Shown piece by piece: positions 38,819 through 47,744 of a stretch of 64,000 bases of DNA; the first letter of the stretch is position 1, and the number at the start of each line of letters is the position of its first letter. Below the pieces are notes generated by a model. That model was not told the origin of the DNA, ran no database searches, and saw only the letters and a list, made by a program, of their open reading frames with translations. A program made the position numbers and the translations under genes. Location: the NCBI RefSeq assembly GCF_000381085.1, contig NZ_KB905899.1, positions 434,001 to 498,000 of the forward strand. The letters run 5' to 3'. This DNA is from Thiomicrorhabdus arctica DSM 13458. Lineage in GTDB: Bacteria > Pseudomonadota > Gammaproteobacteria > Thiomicrospirales > Thiomicrospiraceae.

Positions 38819-41185
38819 TTATTCCTTCGCTTTAAGGGCGGCAACCATATCAAGATGTGCCAAGTTACGCCAAATCATAATGGCTGAAATCAGTGAGGAA
38901 GCAATGACGACCAAGGCGGCAAAAGAATAAACCTGAGGGCTTAATACCAGTGGGATTCGGTAGAGATCAGACTCAAATTGTGATGCTAAATAGGCACACA
39001 AGCCATAACCAATTAAAAACCCTAAAGGAATTGCCACCAGCGTCAAAAGAAATTGTTCACCTAATAATATATAAGCAATTTCGCTCCGATGAAAGCCCAA
39101 TACTCGGAGACTGGCTAATTCTCTATTACGTTCTGATAGCGCGATTCGCATACTATTGTAAACCACCCCAAAAGCAATGCTACCCCCAAGCAGTGTGCTG
39201 ATAAAGGTAAAGAATAGTATGGATTCATTCATGGTTTCGTAAAAGCCTTTAATGGCTGAGCGTTGCTCTATCACGCCCGCGATTCTCGGCATCTCTTTCA
39301 GCTTGTTATAGACAAGAGATTGATCGCGTTCATCAACTTTTAATAAGGCGCCTGAAATAATAGAGCCTTCCTTTAATAAACGATTAAGCATTTTTTGCTG
39401 TAAATAAACATTAGCACCTAGATATTGCTTAGCGGTGCCGATAACCGGAACTTGCAGGGTGGTACGTTGACCTTCCAGAACTTCAATGGTGAGCATATCT
39501 CCCGGCTTGATGTGTAATAGCTCAGCCAGGTAATCCGTTAAAATGACACCTTTTTCCGGCAGATCAATTTCCTTAAGATCCGTGTTGAGTAATCGCATGA
39601 GCTGGCTGCTTTGGGGTATGCCATTGACTGATGTTCGATAAGAACGATGTTCAAAGCTTAATTTAGCTGACACATTACGAAAACCTTCAACATACTCTAC
39701 ACCCTGTAAATTGCGCAATGAATAGAGTGATTTTTGAGAAGTGGGTTCCGCATAGAGTGCAATGATATCCTCACGTTGGCTCATATTGTATTGCACATCA
39801 ATCATCTGGTTTATGGCACCTTCCTGAAATCCGCCCACCATCATAATGCCACATGCCATACTAATGCCCAATGTTGTCAGTAGGGATTTAAAGGGACGGC
39901 GTTCTATGTTGCGTAAAATCATTCGAGAAGGTTGTGAGAAAAAACGTTGAAGACCGAGTCGCTCAATCACTGTCGTATGATAAATGGTCGGTTGTTCGGC
40001 ACGCATGCCTTGTGCGGGTGCGAGTTTAGCGGCTTTGTAGACAGCAAACAGAGTGCCTAATATAGCGACTAAAACACTAATGAACGCTGCAAAAAAAATG
40101 ACCTGTGGTTTGAGTGTGTAAATCATGTAAGGCAAACTATAAAAATGCATATAGATATTACTCATGCCAATACCCATCCAAGTACCCGCTCCGATGCCAA
40201 TGATTATACCTATCGACACAATCATTAAAACGAGCTTAATATAATGTAAACCTATGGACAAGTTGCTGTAACCAAAGGCCTTCAAGGTTGCGATCTGTTC
40301 GCGTTCCAGGCTAATAAGACGGCTAATGACTACATTTAATAAGAAGGCTGCAACACTGAAAAAGATGATGGGGAATACGGTTGCAATGGTGTTTTGTTGC
40401 TTGAGTTCTTCTGTTAAAAAACGGTTTGAAAGTTGGTCTTTACGTGCGATGGCACCAATGCTGCCATAAGGTCTGAGTATGTCATCCAACCGGTCAATCA
40501 CATCTTCTGAGTGTGCGCCTTTGCTGAGGGTGAGAGAGATATTATTAAAGGCGCCTTTCATATCATAGGCACTTGCAAGAGGGGTGCGTGCCATCCAGAG
40601 AACCCCGTAGCGTTGGTAGTCTGGGAACATGGCGCCAGGTGCGATTTGATAAATGTACTCAGGAGAGAGTGCTGTGCCGACTACGGTTAATGCCTTACGT
40701 CGACCATTGATGGTGGCGAATATCTTATCGCCTGCTTTTAACTCGTGTGCCTTGACAAACTCGTCACTCAGTAGAACCTCATTATCCCTACCGGGTTCAA
40801 ATAAGCGGCCACTGCGCAGATGGACTTGATTGAGCAGGCCACGACTGTTGTTATCAGGTAAGGAGATTAAATGTCCACTAATAGGGTCGTTAAAGTCGGC
40901 CACGTCTAAATTGATATAAGCAAGTACTCGAGTTTCAACTTTGTCAACGCCTGGAATTTTCTCAATGCGGGGCACTAGTGATAAGGGTGCGCGTTTGAGT
41001 GTAGCGAAGACATCAGCGAAATGATTGTCTCGGTAGTAATTATCTCGAGTTTTGGTGAGTGAGTCGAGCGTGCTCAGTGACATAATAAAAATAGCGACAC
41101 CACTGACAATCACCATCGCAATAGCCAAAGCTTGCAAACGCATTGCCCAAAGTTCTCGCCATAATTTTTTGTCGAGCGCATTCAT
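38819..41185 (-). CDS. FtsX/MacB-like ABC transporter permease
   Basis: A 788-aa inner-membrane permease of the COG0577 type, with two FtsX-like blocks. An N-terminal helix (LQALAIAMVIVSGVAIFIMS) is followed by a large periplasmic domain (~45-255), helices ~270-390 and ~430-450, a second periplasmic domain (~455-650) and three C-terminal helices from ~660. Such permeases do not carry substrates through the membrane but transmit ATPase motion to periplasmic partners, for lipoprotein or lipid extraction or tripartite efflux. It lies 6 bases after the ATPase gene and 4 before the adaptor. Substrate unknown. Confidence 0.88.
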   Translation of the reverse strand: MNALDKKLWRELWAMRLQALAIAMVIVSGVAIFIMSLSTLDSLTKTRDNYYRDNHFADVFATLKRAPLSLVPRIEKIPGVDKVETRVLAYINLDVADFNDPISGHLISLPDNNSRGLLNQVHLRSGRLFEPGRDNEVLLSDEFVKAHELKAGDKIFATINGRRKALTVVGTALSPEYIYQIAPGAMFPDYQRYGVLWMARTPLASAYDMKGAFNNISLTLSKGAHSEDVIDRLDDILRPYGSIGAIARKDQLSNRFLTEELKQQNTIATVFPIIFFSVAAFLLNVVISRLISLEREQIATLKAFGYSNLSIGLHYIKLVLMIVSIGIIIGIGAGTWMGIGMSNIYMHFYSLPYMIYTLKPQVIFFAAFISVLVAILGTLFAVYKAAKLAPAQGMRAEQPTIYHTTVIERLGLQRFFSQPSRMILRNIERRPFKSLLTTLGISMACGIMMVGGFQEGAINQMIDVQYNMSQREDIIALYAEPTSQKSLYSLRNLQGVEYVEGFRNVSAKLSFEHRSYRTSVNGIPQSSQLMRLLNTDLKEIDLPEKGVILTDYLAELLHIKPGDMLTIEVLEGQRTTLQVPVIGTAKQYLGANVYLQQKMLNRLLKEGSIISGALLKVDERDQSLVYNKLKEMPRIAGVIEQRSAIKGFYETMNESILFFTFISTLLGGSIAFGVVYNSMRIALSERNRELASLRVLGFHRSEIAYILLGEQFLLTLVAIPLGFLIGYGLCAYLASQFESDLYRIPLVLSPQVYSFAALVVIASSLISAIMIWRNLAHLDMVAALKAKE

Positions 41186-41191
41186 AATGGT

Positions 41192-41920
41192 TTACCAGCT
41201 TAACTGATTAGGTTGAACGCGTTGGGCGTTCACGTGAATATCACTAATCAAACCGTCTGTTAAATGAATGACTCTATTTGCCATTTGCGCAATCCCTGCA
41301 TTATGAGTGATGACGGCAGTAGTTGTGCCCAAGCTTTCATTCACTCGTTGCAACGCTTCAAGCACCATAATTCCTGTTTGAGAGTCCAAAGCGCCAGTGG
41401 GTTCATCGCATAATAATACGTCTGGGTTTTTGGCGATGGCGCGGGCAATCGCAACGCGTTGTTGTTCGCCACCTGAAAGTTGGGCAGGGAAGTGGTCCAT
41501 GCGATTTCCTAACCCTACTAAAACCAAAGCATCTTCAGGTGTCATGGGTGCTTTAGATATTTCGGTCACCACTGCGACATTTTCTCGTGCGGTTAAACTT
41601 GGGATAAGATTGTAAAATTGAAAGACAAAACCCACGTGATAACGACGGTATTCAGTTAAAGCATGTTCGTCAGCGAGCGTTAAGTCTTGCTTGCCATAGA
41701 GGACTTGACCTGTGGTTGGAGTATCTAAGCCGCCCAGAATATTTAATAAGGTTGATTTTCCACTGCCTGAAGCCCCTAGTAGAACTGTGAACTCGCCACG
41801 ATAAAGGTTTAAATCAACCCCACGTAGAGCATGCACCTCCACTTCACCCATCTGGTAGGTTTTGGTGACTCCCTTGACATGAAATACCACTTCGCCATTC
41901 AATTTTTGAGCTATTTTCAC
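41192..41920 (-). CDS. ABC transporter ATP-binding protein (MacB/LolD type)
   Basis: A 242-aa ATPase: Walker [15 protein letters not shown] (~48-61), Q-loop [17 protein letters not shown], signature [14 protein letters not shown], Walker [13 protein letters not shown], His switch VITHN. These are of the LolD/MacB subgroup that works with FtsX-like permeases. The start is GTG at 41920 with GAGG upstream. First gene of a three-gene exporter operon (ATPase, permease, HlyD adaptor). Confidence 0.92.
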   Translation of the reverse strand: MKIAQKLNGEVVFHVKGVTKTYQMGEVEVHALRGVDLNLYRGEFTVLLGASGSGKSTLLNILGGLDTPTTGQVLYGKQDLTLADEHALTEYRRYHVGFVFQFYNLIPSLTARENVAVVTEISKAPMTPEDALVLVGLGNRMDHFPAQLSGGEQQRVAIARAIAKNPDVLLCDEPTGALDSQTGIMVLEALQRVNESLGTTTAVITHNAGIAQMANRVIHLTDGLISDIHVNAQRVQPNQLSW

Positions 41921-42289
41921 TGCGCCTCAGCCATCTTATTAAGCTTCTCCAATAAAAGTATACCAGAGCATTAAGTGTGGGACTTTACCTAATGCATTAA
42001 GCATAATCATTAGGAGTAAACGTAAAGTTACGGAACTATGTAGAGAAGAAGGTGTTATGTATATTATATGTAACATTTAAGCTTTATTCTGAATAAGGGT
42101 GGTTGTTTATGTGAGGAGAATTACTTATAATTAATCTGGTTAACTAAATTAATGGTTAGCAAAATCTCACTATTTATGCATTTTGTACCTGAGCACAGTA
42201 AATAGTATTTTTACAGGGCAAAATAATAGTATTTACTTAAATAAGTTTAGACGCACTCTTAACTTAGAATGGATTGTTGGAGAATCAGA
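41921..42289. other. intergenic between divergent genes, nothing recognised
   Basis: A 369-bp A+T-rich gap that must hold promoters for the exporter operon and the PEP-CTERM gene. I see no repeat or clear operator. Confidence 0.4.
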
Positions 42290-42916
42290 ATGAAACATTT
42301 AATGCATACTAGCCTGATGACCGCGTTAGTTGGTTTTTCGAGTCTTGCTCTAGCGGCTCCGGCTCCAGTGTTGACGGAAATTGTCAGTCAGAAGACAGAT
42401 ATCACGGTTGCAGGTCAAAGCTATGCGACTACCTTTAATCCAACAAGTTTTTCATTGAGTGATTTTACAGGGTTAGAAGTGTCCTTTGACATACAGGGTG
42501 ATTATAATTATTATCAAAATGAAAGTTTGAATTTTAAGCTTGATGGCGGTCTGTATGAGTTCACACTGGATCTAAATTCAGCTCAAACGGTTCAGGCAAT
42601 CAATACGACCTTGATTGGACCTGGGAATTACTATCACTTAACGGGAACGTACAATATTACTGGCAGTGAATGGGATGCTATTGCAGCAGATAATCAACTC
42701 AACATTGCTTGGTTTAATGCACCTAATGTCGGGAATATTGAGACTGAGGAAGGTAATAATCCATACTTTAACTCTCAAGGTGATTTCGTTTCTTACTCCA
42801 TTGCCGGGATTGCCACGGCAGTACCAGAACCTTCTACATATGCCCTTATGTTAACTGGATTAGGATTGGTCGGCTTTATGGCAAGCCGCCGAAGAAAATT
42901 TAAATTTAAGCTCTAA
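42290..42916 (+). CDS. PEP-CTERM sorting-domain protein
   Basis: A 208-aa exported protein. Signal peptide about 1-22 (LMTALVGFSSLALA), a beta-rich central domain without named family, and a C-terminal sorting signal VPEPSTYALMLTGLGLVGFMASRRRK: the VPEP motif, a hydrophobic helix and a basic end, recognised by an exosortase (EpsH-type). The ATG at 42290 has GGAG upstream. Such proteins usually go with exopolysaccharide clusters; none is in this window. Likely surface or biofilm protein. Confidence 0.9.
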   Translation: MKHLMHTSLMTALVGFSSLALAAPAPVLTEIVSQKTDITVAGQSYATTFNPTSFSLSDFTGLEVSFDIQGDYNYYQNESLNFKLDGGLYEFTLDLNSAQTVQAINTTLIGPGNYYHLTGTYNITGSEWDAIAADNQLNIAWFNAPNVGNIETEEGNNPYFNSQGDFVSYSIAGIATAVPEPSTYALMLTGLGLVGFMASRRRKFKFKL

Positions 42917-42926
42917 AACCTCACTG

Positions 42927-42961
42927 AAAAAGCCTTTCTTGGTACGCAAGGAGGGCTTTTT
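42927..42961 (+). terminator. terminator after the PEP-CTERM gene
   Basis: AAAAAGCC and GGCTTTTT are the outer arms of an imperfect stem, with CTT/AAG pairs further in. The remaining gap to 43431 shows no gene I can support: the open frame on the minus strand (42860-43231) overlaps this hairpin and has unlikely composition. Confidence 0.7.
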
Positions 42962-43431
42962 GGGTTTAACACTGACGTCGTATTTATTTATCAAATTACG
43001 TTGGCTTCTCTCTCGAAAATTTATTGCTTTTCCTACTGAAGGTTTATAACCTTTAACCGATATAAATATATATTTAGGGGGGCTAGGCATGATAGGTTTT
43101 AGCGCAGAATCTGAAAAGAAAGAGTGAGTATGATGACGCTTAATTAAACTAAATATGCTTTTAACCTGCTGTGTGAATAATGGACCAAGCGTCCATCTTG
43201 ACATGACTCTGATCGCTTTTAATCTAGCCAATCGTAGAGAATATAAATTATTCAGGCAGGACTTTAGAGCCGATGACTATTTTAGTTTGGCTGGTAAATT
43301 AGACTGGAGTGTTTATGTTTGGAAGATGTGAAGAAAATAGCGGCCTAGTTTTAGAATCATAGTGGTCACGGTTACTCAAAAAAACATCGATATTCTCTGT
43401 TTAATTTTTGTGGTTTGAGAGATGTGTATTC

Positions 43432-44397
43432 TTAATCACTATAATAATCAGTCAGTTGACCATCAATCACAATCTGCCAAGAGTCATTGATTCCATTTAA
43501 AGCTTGAGTGTGTACATCCACGTAAATAGTGCTGATATCTCCGCCTGTATCACTGCCATTTGAATCAACCGTTATGATGGTTTTGTCTTCACCTTGAACA
43601 CTGGTTTCTTCAAAGTTTAAATACTGACCTAAATCATTACCTGTAACAGTGCCTTCTATAAGGTCTGATAAAATAAGAAAGTCATCATCGAATGCATAAT
43701 GCGTGATGCACGTGGTGCCGCCGAGGATCAACGTTAGGTCAATGATTTCGATTTCACTTTCACTGGTCGGATAAAGTACACCAAAGAAATCCGCAGAATC
43801 CGTGCCGACAATTTCTTTATCACATAAGGGTTCAATCGGGGGTTGAGTTGGAGGTTCAATAGGGGGTTGAATAGGAGGTTCAGTGGGAGGTTGAATAGGA
43901 GGTTCAATGATGGCGTCTGGCTCTACAGAAGTCGGATTTTGAGTTTCTGCTAAACCAACTGGAGTCGTTGCGGTCTCAAAACCGCTCGTGACGTCACCCT
44001 CTAGTCCCAAGCGATCTACTATGTTTAATGGACCTGCGTTGGCACTTGAATTGGGTGTTGCTTCACCTCCGGCGGCTGTTGCTTCAAGGTCTTCAAAGTT
44101 ACCTTGCAAAACGGCAAGTTGTAATGCTTTAACATCAATGGCACCTTCGGTCGCTGAATCAGTCATAGCAGCTGTGCCAGTGACATCTTCATTGAGTGTC
44201 ATTTTCATGTCACGACCCAATGCCAGCAAATCACCGTTAGTCAGATTAATTGTGATGTTACCGTCAGGTGAGGTCATGATGACATCATCAGCAAATACTT
44301 TATCGCCTAGTTTTAAAGTCGTTACAACACCTGTGATTGGATTTTTAACTTGAACCATTCCTGTGATGGTAGCGACTTTTCCAGCAAGAGTAGCCAT
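43432..44397 (-). CDS. minimal LapA-like protein: retention module, Pro-rich linker, T1SS target
   Basis: A 321-aa protein with an adhesin retention module at the N-terminus (VATITGMVQVKNPITGVVTTLKLGDKV, SPDGNITINLTNGDLLALGRD). The LapG-type di-alanine protease site is ATAAGG (Thr107-Ala-Ala-Gly110). A proline-rich stretch at 165-190 repeats PPIQPPTEPP. The C-terminal ~110 residues (DDFLILSDLIEGTVTGNDLGQYLNFEE, ITVDSNGSDTGGD) look like the target domain of type I-secreted RTX adhesins. LapA-type adhesins usually have thousands of residues of repeats between these ends; here none remain. GGAG precedes the start. No LapG, LapD or secretion genes in the window. Confidence 0.82.
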   Translation of the reverse strand: MATLAGKVATITGMVQVKNPITGVVTTLKLGDKVFADDVIMTSPDGNITINLTNGDLLALGRDMKMTLNEDVTGTAAMTDSATEGAIDVKALQLAVLQGNFEDLEATAAGGEATPNSSANAGPLNIVDRLGLEGDVTSGFETATTPVGLAETQNPTSVEPDAIIEPPIQPPTEPPIQPPIEPPTQPPIEPLCDKEIVGTDSADFFGVLYPTSESEIEIIDLTLILGGTTCITHYAFDDDFLILSDLIEGTVTGNDLGQYLNFEETSVQGEDKTIITVDSNGSDTGGDISTIYVDVHTQALNGINDSWQIVIDGQLTDYYSD

Positions 44398-44891
44398 TCC
44401 ATTTCTCCATTGACTAAAAAGTTATTTGTTTAATGACTTACATTATACGTATTTTTACAGTCATAAGGTTGGGTTTAAAAAAATTTTTATCAAAAATAGT
44501 GAAGTCTACTTTTTACCTCAGTGGGAAAGGTTTTTGGTGTCCAGTTGCTTAAAGGGTGTGGAGAGTTGATATTGTATTTAAAACAACCGTCGCGAGGATT
44601 TCTCAACGATCTTGACGGTCGTTGGATAAGGCTTTTTGTGAAAGAATAGACGTTATCTTAATTCTCTAGAATAGAGTGTGATCTGTTATTTGTTTATTTC
44701 TCATGTCTTTGATTAAACACGGTTTTTATTAAAAAACAATGAATTTCAGCCGCGCATTTTATCTAAACCTATCTCTTTTTATTGAAAAGCGTACAATGAA
44801 ATTTAGATATTAAATTATCTTTAACACTATTTTTTGGGTTATCAAGTCATTGATAATAAGTTAAATAAACGATTATTATGGAGAGCAGATT
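44398..44891. other. intergenic between divergent genes
   Basis: A 494-bp gap, A+T-rich. An imperfect inverted repeat CAACCGTC / GACGGTCGTTG lies near 44583-44625. No gene or standard terminator recognised; promoters of both flanking genes are expected here. Confidence 0.4.
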
Positions 44892-45335
44892 ATGAAATCA
44901 GTATGGATTCTTGTGGCAGATAGTAGTCAGGCACGTATTTTTAGTGCACAAAATTCACAGGCAGATTTGATAGAAATTGAGACATTAATACACCCAGAAG
45001 GGCGCTTGCACGATCAAGATCTGGAAAGTGATTCACCGGGCAAAATCAGTGGACCCCAAGGAGCAGGTGGACATGCTTATAGCGATGAAAACTCCCCTAA
45101 AGAGCAAGAAGAGATTAATTTTGCCCTCCGCGTTGCGCATCATCTGTCCGATGAATTAAATCAAAATAAATTTGACCGACTTTACATGGTCGCTGCCCCG
45201 TCTTTTTTGGGAGATTTACGCAATGCCCTTTCGAGTCGAGTCGAAAAGCATGTTGCTTTCAGTTTAGGTAAAAATATCGTGATGTTATCCCCGGAAGAGA
45301 TTAGGACCCATTTGCCGCTGTCACTCGCTTCCTAA
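44892..45335 (+). CDS. host attachment family protein
   Basis: A 147-aa cytosolic protein of the host-attachment (PF10116) family, first named for plant-associated bacteria but widespread. Family pattern: WILVADSSQARIFSA, then a polar stretch, HAYSDENSPKEQEEINFALRVAHHLSDELNQ, FDRLYMVAAPSFLGDLRNAL and HVAFSLGKNIVMLSPEEIRTHL. GGAGAG precedes the ATG. The fold resembles eRF1 domain 2/RNase H-like proteins; function is not established. Confidence 0.9.
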   Translation: MKSVWILVADSSQARIFSAQNSQADLIEIETLIHPEGRLHDQDLESDSPGKISGPQGAGGHAYSDENSPKEQEEINFALRVAHHLSDELNQNKFDRLYMVAAPSFLGDLRNALSSRVEKHVAFSLGKNIVMLSPEEIRTHLPLSLAS

Positions 45336-45360
45336 CAAGCGTACTGTGTGATTAGACACA

Positions 45361-45390
45361 AAAAAACCGCGAGTGAGTCAGCGGTTTTTT
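45361..45390. terminator. bidirectional terminator
   Basis: AAAAAACCGC (45361-45370) and GCGGTTTTTT (45381-45390) pair perfectly around a 10-base loop between convergent genes. Confidence 0.9.
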
Positions 45391-45429
45391 GGGTTTCTAA
45401 AGTGTTTATTTAAGCTGGCTTTAAAAAAT

Positions 45430-46002
45430 CTAAGCTTTCTTTAGAAAGGCTGAAATGAGTACGATTTGTGTTCCATTAACTTTGCCTTCAATATGCAAAG
45501 GATTGTCAGTTAGGTGAATGCCTCTGACCACCGTGCCACGTTTTGCAGTAAAGTTAGCACCTTTAACGACTAAATCTTTAATCAGTGTGACATTATCACC
45601 TTCTTGAAGAGTCGTACCATTACTGTCTTTAGTTGGTTCGTTGTCATGATCCGACTCTGCAACTAAGCCCGCGTCCGCCCAAGTTTTAGCTTCATCATCT
45701 AGATACATCATATCTAATAAGTCTTGGGGCCACCCTTCACTACGTAAGCTGTGCAACAAACGGTACGACATAACTTGTACGGCAGGAACGATAGACCACA
45801 TACTGTCATTCAAACAACGCCAGTGGTTTGAATCCATCTTTGCTGAGTCTTCAATTTGGCTTTTGCAAGTGATACAGACTAGAATTGCTTGTTCAGCTGA
45901 ACCATCAGAAGGTGTTACTTCCATTACGCTCAAGTCGTCTTTTGCGCCACAAAGCTCGCACTTGCTACCACTACGGGTTTGTAAAGTTTCTTCAATGCTC
46001 AT
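45430..46002 (-). CDS. PhnA/YjdM-family zinc-ribbon protein
   Basis: A 190-aa cytosolic protein. The N-terminal zinc ribbon has two CxxC pairs (KCELCGAKD and VCITCKSQ), then a variable middle and the C-terminal PhnA domain (LQEGDNVTLIKDLVVKGANFTAKRGTVVRGIHLTDNPLHIEGKVNGTQIVLISAFLKK). Despite the name, PhnA/YjdM proteins are not part of the C-P lyase and their role is unclear. Longer than the ~110-aa E. coli protein because of the middle segment. Confidence 0.9.
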   Translation of the reverse strand: MSIEETLQTRSGSKCELCGAKDDLSVMEVTPSDGSAEQAILVCITCKSQIEDSAKMDSNHWRCLNDSMWSIVPAVQVMSYRLLHSLRSEGWPQDLLDMMYLDDEAKTWADAGLVAESDHDNEPTKDSNGTTLQEGDNVTLIKDLVVKGANFTAKRGTVVRGIHLTDNPLHIEGKVNGTQIVLISAFLKKA

Positions 46003-46270
46003 AATTGTTTACTCATTTTATGCAGGTTATTGGTCGATACTGGAAACCTTTAGTACGTTAGAATCAACCTTTAAATTTTGTGTGCATATTATGCCTTCTT
46101 TACAGACAAAAATCAGCATAAGTTCGGTTCTTGTTGGGCTTTTTATGGATGGGTTATGCACTTAATACATAAATCTAAAAGCATTTTTAAATGGAACGGG
46201 CTTGGTTAATAGATTTAGACAGAGTTATGCTGGTTTTTGGCTTTTGTTTTGTCCATTCAACGGTTAGAAT

Positions 46271-47173
46271 TTGGATAAGAAAGTTAATAGTTTTGGATGC
46301 ATTAAAGAGTGCTTGGATAATGGTTGTTTAAAATTGAATAGTACATACGATTTATCAATAGATTATTTTGCTGTCCTTGGTGTGCATTATGGTGCCTGTG
46401 AGAAGACGGTCAAGATGATGTATCGTAAAATGGCGCGACGTTATCATCCTGATGTATCAACCATTCACGATGCTCAGAAAAAATTTCAAGATATTTCTGC
46501 CGCGTATGAAATTTTAAAAAAACATCGTGATGCGTATTGTCTCGATCATGAACGTCATAAAAAGAGTGTTTCAACTCATCGAAGTCAAGCAAAATCGCAA
46601 GCCGGTTCCAGGGCGAACAAAGCTAGTTATACCGAACCACCCGCGAGCTCAAGTCCTCACTCAGAGGGTAGACAGAAGTCTGAAGATTACTCTGGGCAAA
46701 CTTACCGAGCACAAAAACCAATAAATGGTAAAGACCGAGTTATTGTTTACCCTTTGACGTTGCGGTATGCGATTCGTTTACTAAAATTAGGTACTTTTTA
46801 TATTCCCGGCTTAAAAGTCAAAATGAAATTCACCCGTGAAGCGTTTGATGGCAAAACCTTTCGTTTAGAGGGAAAAGGGTATAGCGGTGTATTTGGCGGT
46901 AAAAAGGGTGATTTTCTAGTACGCTTTAATATTAAGCTTGATAGTGTTCGATTTCATTTAAAAGCAGGTGATATTTATGGCGAATTTTCAGTGCCTACAG
47001 GTCTTTTACAAGAGGGTAAGAAAGTAGAGCTTGAGTCACCAAGTGGTCGGTTGAATTTGACGGTACCGATCTCTTACTCCCCCAACGATTATATTAAAGT
47101 ACCGGCCATGGGCTTGCCTGCAGATGCGATGATCGCCGCCGGTGATTTCTATGCCCGTTTGGTGACGGCGTAA
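46271..47173 (+). CDS. DnaJ-domain (CbpA-like) co-chaperone
   Basis: A Hsp40-type protein of up to 300 aa: J domain ~27-90 (DYFAVLGVHYGACEKTVKMMYRKMARRYHPDVS with the HPD motif, then FQDISAAYEILKK), a Ser/Lys-rich linker (~95-150) and a DnaJ-C-like substrate domain (VIVYPLTLRYAIRLLKLGTFYIPG, RLEGKGYSG, GDFLVRFNIKLD). There is no Cys zinc-finger region. No ATG precedes the J domain: TTG at 46271 directly follows an in-frame TAG, and TTG codons at 46313 or 46334 are alternatives; none has a strong ribosome binding site. Confidence 0.82.
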   Translation: MDKKVNSFGCIKECLDNGCLKLNSTYDLSIDYFAVLGVHYGACEKTVKMMYRKMARRYHPDVSTIHDAQKKFQDISAAYEILKKHRDAYCLDHERHKKSVSTHRSQAKSQAGSRANKASYTEPPASSSPHSEGRQKSEDYSGQTYRAQKPINGKDRVIVYPLTLRYAIRLLKLGTFYIPGLKVKMKFTREAFDGKTFRLEGKGYSGVFGGKKGDFLVRFNIKLDSVRFHLKAGDIYGEFSVPTGLLQEGKKVELESPSGRLNLTVPISYSPNDYIKVPAMGLPADAMIAAGDFYARLVTA

Positions 47174-47425
47174 TTGGTTGTCTAAATGATGGTTTTTCTA
47201 ATGTTGGCCACTTTGACTTAATAGGTATAACGGGTACCGTCAGAGAGTACGCTGCTTGAAAAATCTCTGCTAGCCTATATAAATAGAGAGATGATATTTA
47301 ACACGATGTCTTTATTGTGGAGTCACCCATCGAAGCTTCTTTTAGGGTCTGTTTTAGAAAGAGCTCTACAGCAAAATAAATTTAACATAAATAAATATAT
47401 AATTATTAAAATAGAAAGGTTTTGA

Positions 47426-47743
47426 ATGCCCCATTCACATGAACATGACGACGGTAATTTACTGTTAGAAACGGCTAAACCCAAAGTGGAACTTCCAAAA
47501 CGCTATCAAGTCGTTTTATTAAATGATGATTACACTCCTATGGATTTTGTAGTGGATGTCTTACAGCGGTTTTTTGGTTTAGATGAACAGAAAGCAGGCA
47601 TGATTATGTTGGCTGTTCACCGCGATGGTAAAGGTGTTTGTGGAGTCTTTAGTCGCGAAATAGCTGAGATGAAAGTACAACAAGTAAATAGTTATTCTCG
47701 TGAAAGTAAACATCCATTGATGTGTCAGTTGGAGGTCGCTTAA
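47426..47743 (+). CDS. clpS: ATP-dependent Clp protease adaptor ClpS
   Basis: A 105-aa adaptor delivering N-degron proteins to ClpAP. PKRYQVVLLNDDYTPMDFVVDVLQRFFGLDEQKAGMIMLAVHRDGKGVCGVFSREIAEMK is the full ClpS core with the ND and H residues of the N-end-rule pocket. A disordered N-tail precedes it. AAAGG lies before the ATG, and clpA starts one base after the stop. Confidence 0.97.
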   Translation: MPHSHEHDDGNLLLETAKPKVELPKRYQVVLLNDDYTPMDFVVDVLQRFFGLDEQKAGMIMLAVHRDGKGVCGVFSREIAEMKVQQVNSYSRESKHPLMCQLEVA

Positions 47744-47744
47744 T

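Noticed and set aside
42860-43231. 123-aa open frame on the minus strand after the PEP-CTERM gene
   Set aside because: It overlaps the PEP-CTERM 3' end and its terminator, is rich in Lys/Ser without domain pattern, and has no ribosome binding site.
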